Positions 50,401 through 62,400 of a stretch of 64,000 nucleotides of DNA are shown piece after piece. Below the pieces are notes generated by a model. That model did no database searches, was not told the origin of the DNA, and saw nothing but the letters and a program-made list of their open reading frames with translations. The translations under genes and the position numbers were made by a program. The stretch's first letter is position 1. Each line of letters begins with the position of its first letter. Location: assembly GCA_947000775.1 (NCBI GenBank), contig CAMQGK010000637.1, forward strand, positions 11,945,501 through 12,009,500. Reading direction: 5' to 3'. This stretch comes from Pterois miles. Its lineage: Eukaryota > Chordata > Actinopteri > Perciformes > Scorpaenidae.

Positions 50401-53400
50401 TTCTTAAATTTTACATTTCACGAAATGACTTTTGCTCACCATAGGATCATTCTACATGCTATAGTACGACCTTTTTCATGTTTTTTTCCACATCAAAAAA
50501 ATTTGACGTTTTCATCGAAAAATTTCGACATACTATACTATGGCGTTTTTTTTGTAAAATTTTATAACAATTCACGAAATTACTTTTGCTCACCATAGGA
50601 TCATTCTATATGCTATAATACGACCGTTTTCATGGTTATTTTTAACTTCAAAAAAATTTAACGTTTTCGTCGAAAAATTTCGACATACTATGGCGTTTTT
50701 TTGTAAAGTTTTACAAAATTTCATGAAATGACTTTTGTTCACCATAGAATCATTCCACAGGCTATACGACCACCCTTTTTACGTTTTTTTTCAATATCAA
50801 AAGAATTTGACGTTTTCATCGTAAAATTTCGACATACTATACTATGGCGTTTTTTTTTGTAAAATTTTACAACATTTCACGAAATGACTTTTGCTCACCA
50901 TAGAATCATTCTACATGCTATAGTACGACCTTTTTCATGTTTTTTTCCCACATCAAAAAAATTTGACGTTTTCATCGAAAAATTTCGACATGGCGTTTTT
51001 TTCGTAAAATTTTACATTTCACGAAATGACTTTTGCTCACCATAGAATCATTCTACATGGTACAATACGACAATTTACATGTTTTTTTTAAGCTCCAAAA
51101 AATTTTTACGTTTTCAACGAAAAATTTCGACATACTGTACTACGGCGTTTTTTTGTAAAATTTTACAACATTTCATGAAATGAGTTTTGCTCACCATAGA
51201 ATCATTCCACAGGTTATACGACCACAATTTTTACGTTTTTTTTTTCAATATCAAAAGAATTTGACGTTTTCGTCGTAAAATTTCGACATACTATACTATG
51301 GCATTTTTTTTTTGTAAAATTTTACAACATTTCACGAAATGACTTTTGTTCACCATAGAATCATTCTACATGCTATAATACGACCGTTTTCATGGTTTTT
51401 TTAAGCTCCAAAAAAATTTAACGTTTTCATCGAAAAATTTCAACATACTATACTATTGCGTTTTTTTTGTAAAATTTTACAACATTTCATGAAATGACTC
51501 ACCATAGAATCATTCTACATGTTATAATATGACCGTTTTCATGCTTTTTTTAAACTTCAAAAAAATATTGACGTTTTTGTCGAAAATTTTCGACATACTA
51601 TACTATGGCGTTTTTTTTGTAAAATTTTACAACATTTCACGAAATTACTTTTGCTCACCATAGAATCATTCTACATGTTATAATACGACCGTTTTCATGT
51701 TTTTTTTTTTTTAAATTAAAAAAAATTTTACGTTTTCGTCGAAAAATTTCAACATACTATACTATGGCGTTTTTAGTTAGTTAGTTAAGCATGTTGAAGA
51801 AAAAAAAATTCATCGTATAGTGTGTCAAAATAGTCATTATGGTATAAAGAAAAAAGTCACAGCATAGTATAAAAAAATATGAAACCATAGTACAGTATGT
51901 CAAAAGAAAGTCATAGTATAGTATTTCAAAAAAACACAGTTTAGTATGCCAAAAAAATAAAGCTATAGTATAGTATGTTGAAACAAAAACCATAGAAGAA
52001 TATGTCAAAAACAGTCATAGTATAGAATGTGTAGGAGCCATCCATGTAAGTTTGTAATTAATATGCATTTTGCTTGGCTCCAGTGTTTGTTTGCTATTGG
52101 CACTTGGTGGAAGGGGTGTCACTATGGGTGTGTACTCCACAGTTACCAAATAGAGGCACTCACCTGCACTCACGGGATCATTTTCTATCATGGGGTAGGG
52201 TGAACGCTGGGGTGAAATTTTCTGTTGACCGCACCTTTAGATCGCACCTTTAGACTAAGGTAGGAGAATGTTTAGAACGCGCATTGAGAGAGCGTATTTG
52301 TGATTAGTTGGAGCATTGAGTGTCGATTGTTTGAGCAGCGTCGTACACCAATAAAGGAGAGGAGTCACAGCTGAAGGTGAAGTGGAGTCTATCTGTGTGC
52401 GCATCACCAATTTATCCCTGTGTTTAGCCTACCGCGGCTGTTTCTTTGTGGTCGCCATTCAGTCGCAATAGCATGTCAAAACAATAAAGCCATAATATGT
52501 CGAAAAGAGGCCACTATACTGAAAAAAGATAGCATAGTTTGTTGAAAAAAATGGAAAAAGTCATAGTATAGTGTGTTGAAAACAGTTATAGTATAGTTTG
52601 TCAAAAAAAATTAAGTCATAGTATAGTATGTCAAAAAAAATTAAGTCATAGTATAGTATGTCAAAAAACATCATTGTAAGTTGAAAAAATAAAAAAAATG
52701 TCATCGTATACCACATTGAAAAAAATCCATAGTATAGTATGTTGAAAAACATCACTGTATGTTGAAAAAATAAAAAAGTCATATTATACCACATTGAAAA
52801 AAGCCATAGGATAGTATGTTGAAAAAATAAAAGTCATAGTATAGTATTTACAAAAAAAGTCATAGTATAGTTTGGCGAAAAAAGGCCATAATATAATATG
52901 TCAAAAAATACAGCCATAGTACAGTATGTCAAAAACAAAAATTAAAAGTCATAGTATAGTGTGATGAAAAGATATGTCATAGTATAGTAAGTCAAAAAAA
53001 TTTAAAAAGTCACAGCAAAGTATGGCAAAAAACATCAGTTTATTATGCAAAATGTCATTGTATACTATCATCATCATCATCATCAAGTATCGTATGACAA
53101 AACAATTTTAAAAAGTCAAAGTATACTGTGTAGAAAAAATTAAAAGTCATGGTATAGTATGTCAAAAAATTTAGAAAGTCATAGTATAGCATGTCGAAAA
53201 ATGTCATGGTATAGTATGTCGGAAAAAAAAAGGAAAAATATTGTATACTATGTTGAAAAAAAGTCATGATATTGCATTTTGAAAAAAAATCGAAAAGGTC
53301 ATAGTCTAGTTTGTCAAAAAAAAAATCATGGTATAGTATGCCAAAAAATTTAAAAAGTCATAGTATAGCATGTCAAAAACATCAAGTATGTCAAAAATAA

Positions 53401-56400
53401 TAAAAAAAAATGTTATAGTATACTACATTGAAAAAATGGAAAAAGTCATAGTTTAGTACATCAAAAAATTTAAAAAAAAATCATAGTGTAGTATGTCAAA
53501 AAAAGTTATAGCATAGAATGCTGAAAAAATATTCATAGTATAATGTCAAAAAAGTGATAGCATAGTATTAAAAAATAAAAGCCATAGTACAGTATGTCAG
53601 TATAGTATGTTGACAAAAGTCCATACTATAATATGTCGAATAAAAAGTCACAGTACAGTGTTAAAAAAAATGGAAAAGGTCATAGTATAGTATGAGGAAA
53701 AAATAAAAAAGTTACAGTATAGTATGTCGAAAAAAGTCATAGTATAGTATGTCAAAAAAAATTAAAGTCATAGTATAATTGTCTTAAAAAAGTGATAGTA
53801 TAGTATATCAAAAAACATTTTAAAAGCCATAGTATAGTATGCCAAAGAAAAATTGAAAAAGTCATAGTACAGTGTGAAAAAAAATTAAAAAGTGATGTCA
53901 AAAATTTTTTGAAAGTCATAGTATAGTATGTCGAAAAACATCATGTATAGCATATCAAAAAAAACAAAAAATGTCATACTATACTATAAAAATAAAAAGT
54001 CATTGTATAGTATGTTGAAGAACATAGTCATAGTAGGTCTAAAAAAGTCATAGTATATCAAAAAAATGAAAAAAGAAGCCATAGTTAAGTACGTTGAAAA
54101 AAGTAATAGTAAAATATGTCTAAAAAAAACTCATTGTATAGTTTGAGGAAAAAACTCATAGTATGCCAAAAAAATTTAAAAAGGCATAGTATAGTTTGAA
54201 AAAAACAAAAAAAAGTCATGGCATAGGACTCTGAAAGAAGCCATCGTATTATATGTCCAAAGAAAAGTCATTGGATAATATAATGAAAAAATAAGTTATT
54301 GCATAGTTCATCGAATCACGTCATAGTATAGTACATCTAAAAAGGTTATAGGGTAGCATGTCAAAAATATAAGTAAGTCAGTAGTATAGTATGTCAAAAA
54401 AGGCCGTAACATATGTTGGGAAAAAAAGCCATAGTACAATATGTCAAAAAAATAAAAGTCATAGTATAGTATGTCAAAATCTTTTTAAAGTCATAGTATA
54501 GAATTGATGAAAAAATTATGTTGAAAAGAGCATAGTACAGTATGTAAAAAAAATAGAAAATCATAGTGTCAAATTAAGTCACAGTACTGTAGTATACTTA
54601 CATATAGTAAATTTCCCCACTGTCGGACTAATAAAGGAATATCTTATCTTTCTTTCTTATCTTACTATATGTATAGTTAATATGTCAAAAATAATCATGA
54701 GAAAAGATATGTTTTACTATGTCGATGAAATATAGTATAGTATGTCGAAGAATTGTCTTAGTACAGTATAGTCAAAATAAATCATTACAAATGTCATAGG
54801 ATAGTAAACTACAAATGTACAAAACAGACTTATTTTGTTTTAAATGATTACAACTGACAGATAAAGAGGCGTTACAAGCAGAGATTAATTTGTTCTAAGT
54901 CATAAGCTCAAACGTTTGTGAACCTCTGTTTTATTCCACCAATATTGTCCCATTGTCCCGCTATCGAGATATATCCAAAATAATGCTTTTGTTTAAAATG
55001 TACTTTGTATCATAAACCATTTTTTTCATTCAACAAAACAGACTTACCTGTTCGGAGAAAAAACAGAAGCCCTTGTCTTCCCGAATACATTCATAACTCT
55101 CCCCGAGTAGCGGGTTGAATGGCTTACTTCCTGCTCTGTAGTAAGTGGATGAGTAGCCTGAGATGGCAAAAGCAGCGACGAGAACCTGTCAGAGTTAAAA
55201 CAACACAGCCAAAATAAACACTTCATACAAACAGGCTTTGTCACGAATAATCCAAACATTTGCATGCATTGGGTGCTATCAAAAGGCCAGAACGCAGATA
55301 AAAATAGGAGGATCCAAGGTTGACAGCTGCATCGGAGCGTATCACCACCTCACAGACGTGCCTCTGAGTGAGACTATTAATGTCGGTTGTGACTGGCAAT
55401 GTCACCTCATATATAAACAAATACAAGTATTATAGACACGAAAATAAAGCAGGAATTTAAAACCAAAGCAAACCTTATATCGCATTATGAACAGCAATGA
55501 AGGGTCACCATGTCCTTACACCTGATGAACATTTGATTTGACAGAGAGCTTGCATATGACAGCTTCTTTACCATGCGTTCAAAGGGATCCTCAGTCTCAG
55601 CAGCTTTGTCCAGCAGCTCGCTGTATTCCAGCTCTTCACACAAACGCTGCAGGGTGTTGAGGGGCTCGTTGAGCTCCACAGGCATGGACACTTTGGACAA
55701 GTCCTTGCCGATATTGTTTCTCAAGATGTTCCAGAGGTTGATGTTGCTGGTGTCGGGACACGGCGCCGGCAGGCAGCTGCGACGCCCGTTACGGAAGGCA
55801 CTGCCAGCAAAGTCCCCATTGGCCACTGGGAAAAAAGATACCTCCTCATTAACAATCTACGCATGTACAACATCATCTGTGACCATCTCTGCTCTTCTGT
55901 GAAACATGCTTGTAATGATATAGTCAGAAAAATAGCAATAATAATAATCTCCATTTATAAAGCACTTTAAAAAAAATCTGGCTACATGGCCGCATGTTTA
56001 AATCAACAAATCACAAAATATATAAAATCTAATCAAATTGGGAACTTTTATGGAACAATATGGAAGCTGCAACCATGGGTCAATTAACTGATCAACAGAA
56101 CTGTCGATTGGATAAAACTAGACATTTGAAGATGTCACATTGGACTCCAGAAAATTTGAGATTCTGACCTTTTATAGAGCCAACAATTAATCAGTTAATT
56201 GATAAAATAATTACCGGATTGAGCGATAAAAATTGCAGCCTTACGCAATAATATCAGATAAAAGAAATACGGAGATAACCAAGTAAAATGAGGTTGAGCT
56301 CTAAGATAAATCTATGTTTTAAGAAGAGATTTAAAAGTTCATTTTGAATCAGTCAGTCTCATTCTCACAAGCAGGTCGTTCGTAAGCTTTGGAACAATCA

Positions 56401-59400
56401 ACGCAAAGGCTTTGTGCCCTCTGGTTAAGAGCCTGGTGCAATAAAGTGTCTGGAATAGATAAAACAATTCTGGCAGAGGATCCTTGTACAGGCTCATATG
56501 GGATGAAAAGGACAGAAATACTATAGGGAGGGACTAGGCCACAACCAGTCTTCAGTAAGATCTAAAACATCCAAAAATATTCTGTGAGCCAGTGTATGGA
56601 GGCTGAAACCAGTGCGATGTTGCCATGCTTCTTTAGGCATGGTTAGACGCCGGCCCTGGATTATTTTATTGCAGACTGGCGTTTCTTGATTGGATTTGCT
56701 GTCAACTAACTGGGACACATCTCTCTATTGCTGTAACATCAAATATATTAAAATGACATTGGGTCTAGATTGAAATGTGTAGTACATACAGTATATCAAG
56801 CCTTAAAGGGACTGTATTGTATTGCCAATGTGTGAACAGGTTGTAACTTAACCTCTAGCAGCCTGTAGACTGCTTTTAAAGTGAAGAATGTGGGCAAATC
56901 CAACGGATGTCATGTGCACTCGTGAGAGGAGTCCGTTCACGGCGATAAACAACCAGCCCCAACCTCAGCTCAGACTCCATGGAAGCGCAAAAAAAAAAAA
57001 AAAACAAAGTTATATCTAATGAAGCCCGTCGTGCAAAACAGGAGTGTGACCGACGGGGAAAAATTAGGATCAACATCGGCCTGGCCTTTAATTCATGGAG
57101 GGACCTTCATTTAGTTTTGGGTATCAAAACGGACCCTGAGCTGGCAAAATTCCTATTGGACAGGTAAGCTAACATTACAGCTAATGTGAAATATACAGTC
57201 TCCTCCCACAGGTCTCACTGTTACGTTTCATCACCTTGAAATGATATTACCAATACCAGTTCTTTTCCCAAATTTCACAGTGTTTTAACCATCATGAGAT
57301 ACTATATATCACTTTGTGGTATGTGACAATGATGGAGCAGGGAGATGCCATCCCTCGTTACACAGAAAGCGTTCATAAAGTCTAAGAGAAGCCCTTGGCA
57401 CAGTCCAACCCTGCAAAGTCAACTGCCTCTGCCACACTGATAAATGATCTTGCCAGATGTGTCTGTGTGTGGATGCTGAAGAGGAAGCATGGCTGATTCT
57501 CGAATGGGATCCTCCCTTTTATTTATTTTGTAACAGGGATCATATGGATGCTGGATGTAGGGCACATGGTGGTGCAGGATTGGACCTACTTTGTCTGGAG
57601 ACGTTATCAGTCACACTGGCGTTGTCCTCGGAAATGTTATCGCTCACATCGCTGACATATGACTCATCGTCTGAGCCCTGCGAGGAGAAGAGAGCGGAGT
57701 GAGTCAGCGCAGTAGAGTACAACACAAACTCTGATCAGACTAGCAGACGGCCGTAGCCTCACACACGCTGCTACTGCAGTTTGCCAATGGCTAACAAACT
57801 GCAGCAGTCGCCAGCTATGTGTCCTGCCACTGTAATCATAAGATGAGATGCTGCAGCATTTTCATACTTTATATATACTGTACAGGATATATAGCAAACA
57901 CAACGAGGCTATTGACGTCACCAAAGAGGAGCATATTGTAGCAACGTGTCGTAATAGCCTCTATTACAGTCGCCTGCTGCTACTGCTGGCTTAGCCAACA
58001 GTGTAACACAGGTCTGAATGGACCTGCCGTTGGAGCTGGAGGATGGGGGAGTTGATGAGTGTCCTTGGTGAGCAATCCTTCACCATGGCTCAATGCATGC
58101 CTGGGGAGCTACAATGCTTAATGGCTCTTCAGAGACCACATATATTTGGAGCAGGTTGTTCGCAGGACTTTAAAGGGGAGAAGGGAGAAATGATAGTTTC
58201 ATGTGATGGTATAAACTGCCTCTTTTAACAAAGCTAGAAGCTACAAATCAAAAGGAACAGACAAAGGAGTACTGTTGTGATTCTGAAACACAAGTGAGGG
58301 ATGAAGCCTCAGGGCAGATTGAAGAGAAGCCCTGTCAGAGTGCCAGACTTTTGAGTTTCTGTCATATGCTATCTCTGCTTTTCATGCTGCCCTCATTAAT
58401 TGATGACTAACTCCAGCTCCACATACAGCCATCACAGTGCTGCTTTATCTGGCTTCCCAGCAGCAGGGCTAGTTCAACCCTTTCCTTCCTCTACAACTCC
58501 ACTCCTCACGGTCCAAACTGCCGTCCTTTCTTTAAACACTCAACTGTCCTGTGATATACCTCATTCTCCGATGAGCTGGCCGACAGAAGCACTTCCTGGG
58601 CATCAAAGAACTCAGAGACCGACTCTGACATGGAGAGTCGGCTCTCATTAGAGGCCTGTTGAGTCAGAGGGATCCCCATCTGTTCTCCAGCCTGCAGGAA
58701 AAACACATTCGGACACATGAGACGTTCACTGTTCCTTGCTATGATGACAGGTTCAAGAACTGAAACAGACCCGAACAAACCATCACAAGACAACACAGAG
58801 TTCATTTTGCAGCATGTGTATCCTTGCCAGAGGGCGAGCTCCCATCCGTTTCTAATTAGTCATTTTTTCTATTAACCTTGATGTCAGGTTCTGCATAGAA
58901 TAATGATCCTTTAAGCTTACCTGCCAGTGTTCATTGGAAAAACCATCAGTCTACAAGGACAGGAATCAAACTACCCGGTCAGCCTCGCAAGACTTGTTGT
59001 TTCATCAGTGTAAGAGTGAGTGACAGACTGACCACAGCGACCTACCTCATCAGGCGTGGAGATGATGTTCACACTGACGACTTGTTCAGTCAGGACAGAT
59101 TCAGAGTGGATGCGATTGAGTCGAGTGCGAAGTTCTGCATTTTGGGACAGGGCCTGAATAATGAAAAGTGTGGTTTATTTTCCATGTGCTTTGTGGTCTG
59201 TTTTTGTTGGGCAGGGAGGGAAGGAAGATCTAGTTTTTGACACTTTGAAAAGGAAAACTCTTAATAAAAGAAAAAGGGATTGGTTCTTCAAGGCTATCTT
59301 ATAGTAATGCTCTTACATGATTAGATGTTAGTAGCGCCAATGAAAGCCAATTGTTGCTTTGCCTCGCACCGCCTTTGTCTTGGCTGACAAGTTGTAGTTG

Positions 59401-62400
59401 AACACACCACAAAGACTACAGCCAACGGCCAGTTATCACAGACGTTCTGCACCTGCATGAGTGGAAATAACTGTCCACACCAGCAGGCAGCAGTAGTCGT
59501 CATTCAAAAAGGGAAACCGAAGACCACCGAGTACGAGCAGTTGTTATGATACATACATGAAATACAGCAGCGTTTGCTGACCATTTTAACACCACTCTCA
59601 CTCACCACTTGGCGTCAGTCTGGATGGCCATGTCATTGTGAAAATATCTGTGTATTGGAATGATCAGATGAGATGAAGATGAAAAATGAGAAGAGCCTTC
59701 TGTTTGCTCACGCTTGACTTTTTTTCTTGACATTTCTCTTAGCGTGCACTGATTTGTTTAAACTGAACAGCCAATCAGAGTGATTTCTCTCACAGATGGG
59801 CTTCGCTGCCGAACAGGCTGAATTGGCTGAAAAACCTCTGACATTGGCAGACTAGAACCAACGGTGTGGGACATACTGGGTCGACAGACGCTCGCAGTGG
59901 TCCCAAACTCTTCAACGGCTGACCGTCGGCTTGGCGTGTCAGCGCCTTTGCTAAAGCAACTACACTGTAAAAGATGGGGGTCAAAAGCCACAGTCCTCAG
60001 AGGCTACCTGCAGCTAATATGAGTCTGCATAACCCAAATGAGTATCAAGTGAGCATCTTCCAAAGTTAAAGTCGTTTTAGTTTGAAATTCCCACTACCTG
60101 ATTCCATACTACTCCTTTGACTAACTTAAGACTGCTGAAGCCAAACTCTGAAATACATTATTGCACAGAACAAGGACAGGTGTTTTTGTCTGTCATCTTT
60201 TAGAGGGCATCTCTTCACAGCCAGTTTGGACAGGAGGAATGATTACAACAATGAATACCTCTCTCAACATGCATATGTGGGCATATGAGAAGTGTATTCG
60301 AGCGACTTTAAAATATCTGAACCTGTTCTTCAAAAACAGCTTTAATTGATTTTTGGTTACTTGGGTAATATCAGAAACAAGTTGTGATATGGCAAACAAT
60401 TGTTATTTACACATCCTGCAGACAGGGATCATTATTAGCATTTATTTGGGGTTGTGTTGCTGCCCACCTGATGACTGTAAGTCCAATATTCAGTCTCATG
60501 TGAGCTCTGTTTTTGGTCTCCACCAACCCCTGAAGGTAACTGACTCTTTAGTTGCTAAATACTTCATGTTTAATCAGCCAACTGGTAGTGTACAGTGGGT
60601 TCATCTGAGTTTTGTCTTTTGAAAACAGCTAACTGCTGCTGACAAAACCAACCAAAACAAGAGCTGAAGTCTTTAGCTTCATTTTTGCTCTAAACTAATT
60701 GCTGAGAAAAGATCTGGTTCTTTTGCTGCTAAATGCTCCACAGTGTTCACCAGCAAGCTGCTAACGTTGTCTGCCTGCTGTTTGGTGCTGAGCAGGTAGC
60801 GTACAGTGGGTTTATGAGAGCTGTTTCACTGAAAACAGCTGCCTGCTGCATCATTGCCGATCCAGAGCGGTGAGAGTGAACCAAAATAATAAAGCTGCAG
60901 GCTTTAAAACCAAATCAATGAGATGAAACATGCTATAAAACTCAGTAATGCTGAGGGGAACTGCAGAATGAGGTGATAACTCTCTGTGGGTTCATCACTT
61001 CAAACCACCCCTTTCACACACAAGTAGACATATAGTCCATAGTTGATATAAAAATAGATTATAGCTGCTTTGTGTATGTTAAATAAAACATCAAAAAGAC
61101 AAAATAAACTCCCTCAGAAATTAAAATAGCTGACATGAGCATCTGTAGCAACCATGAATCCTGATTATCGTCTTCCTACAAAACTTTGCCATAAAAACCT
61201 GACCTCCATCCTACGACAACATCATACAAGAATCCAAGTAGGAGCAAAGCAGAGAAAAAGCCACAGAAGCATTTCACCGAAATTGTGTCAACTGTTAGCA
61301 GAGGCACAGTCCAATTAAATCTTTGGGTTAGAGGAACAGCCTAAAGGAACCAAGTTAATGAACTGCATGGCACATTTTTCTCTCTTGCCAATTAATATGG
61401 GATAAGATAACTGAACTTTCACTACTCACTTGCCAGTGCTCTCATTTCCTCACATCATCTTTTTATTTGTGATTACTTGGAATAAACTGCAGCTTGTGTG
61501 TTTCATCTGACAGCCCATCATCATGAGCGTATCTTATAACATGACAATTACAAAATGGGTTTGAGCTTAAAGACACCAAAGACATCACTCAACATTAGTG
61601 CAGTAATTTCCCCAGTAATTAACCCGGGTCATTACATGTTAAAACAGCATCATACTTAGCATTATGAATGTGAAGTAGCCAAATATGTCTTATTAACTAG
61701 CCCTAACTAATAGTAGAGAGAAAGAAGCATCATGGGTAAAGAAGATGGCTCGTTACCTGTGACAGAGACTTCCTGAGAGAGTTGATCTGGGCTGATTGGT
61801 CCGACTGCTCCTGGTCAGACAGAATCTGTTTGATCTTTTCTTTCTCTATGGCGACTGTGTTGAAGGAAGACTTCAGCAGCGAGTGGACTGCACATATACA
61901 GGATAAAAGCAAATTAATATCAGTTACTCTGTACAATCACAGTTGTCACAATCCTCCAAAGAAAAATATTATCTCCAAAATACTGTGTGAAACTCTCACA
62001 TCTATTCCTCATTTTCTCAAATGGTGCATGCAGTTCTTCCTATTTTCACAGGGAATTCAAAAACTGCTTTTAATGTTTGATTAACAAATGCTGCTCCTGC
62101 ATTGTTCTTTAGTTTTCTATTTTTTCGAATTTAATTTGTGAAGCATCTTCGAGCATCGTGAAAAGCACTCTAAAAATAAAAGCAGCTGTCAAAGTTAATG
62201 CAAATAGGTTTAACATCACTAATTTCTTACACATTAACACATTAATGCAAAACTTGCGAATTTTAGGTTTAGAGGTCATATGAAACTAGAAAACAAAAGG
62301 GATCCATTGTTACCAAGCATGTCACATTATCTTGTTGGGAAGGAGGCTAAATAACACTCCCGAGTTGCGCAAAATTTTGTTGAGGAAAAACTGTCATGGC

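Larger units (their letters stand above)
19986..51778 (+). repeat. Array B: ~155-bp satellite, about 200 head-to-tail copies
   Basis: Monomer landmarks in order: cgacatactatactatggcg, T-run (6-18), gtaaaattttac, catttcacgaaatgac, ttttgctcaccatagaatca, ttctacatgctataatacga, ccgttttcatggtta, then aaaaaaatttgacgttttc. Successive gacatactatactatgg positions 22385, 22541, 22697, 22851 and 23006 give 154-156 bp. The length divided by 155 is about 205 copies. One orientation throughout. Variants differ in caattcacgaaatgacg, tccacaggctgtacgacc, ctatccagagaatc and gagcttcaaacaaatttgat. ORFs beginning MTFAHHRII are monomer translations, not genes. Confidence 0.97.
51789..54780 (-). repeat. Array C: short-unit satellite in inverted orientation
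   Basis: Units agtcatagtatagtatgtc + A-run are the reverse complement of the array A unit, degenerate and irregular like array A. The switch of orientation happens at 51775-51789 (agttagttagttaagc). It is interrupted at 52030-52467 by a non-repeat insertion. ORFs on the - strand here are repeat artefacts. Confidence 0.93.
16353..55047 (-). other. Giant osbpl6 intron (38.7 kb) filled with satellite DNA
   Basis: Bounded by donor gtaagt at 55047 and acceptor ttgtctcacag ending at 16353, with phase 0 on both sides. All other osbpl6 introns in the window are at most about 2.6 kb. It contains, from low to high coordinates, a teleost repeat (16380-16670), short-unit array A, a Tc1 element, the 155-bp array B and the inverted short-unit array C with a solo-LTR-like insertion. 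Confidence 0.9.
55826..57589 (-). other. osbpl6 intron with old repeats and an orphan coding-like fragment
   Basis: Holds a teleost interspersed repeat at about 56370-56700 and the + strand coding-like fragment at 56979-57167. Otherwise no coding signal. Confidence 0.6.

Noticed and set aside
19986..51778. CENP-B box in the satellite monomer
   Set aside because: I looked for the TTCG....A..CGGG pattern. TTTCGACATACT starts similarly, but the CGGG half is absent, so there is no support for a centromere role.
19986..51778. CRISPR array
   Set aside because: The regular repeats are head-to-tail without unique spacers, in a vertebrate gene context.
55573..55902. 109-aa + strand ORF
   Set aside because: It is the antisense shadow of the osbpl6 ORD exon at 55572-55825.
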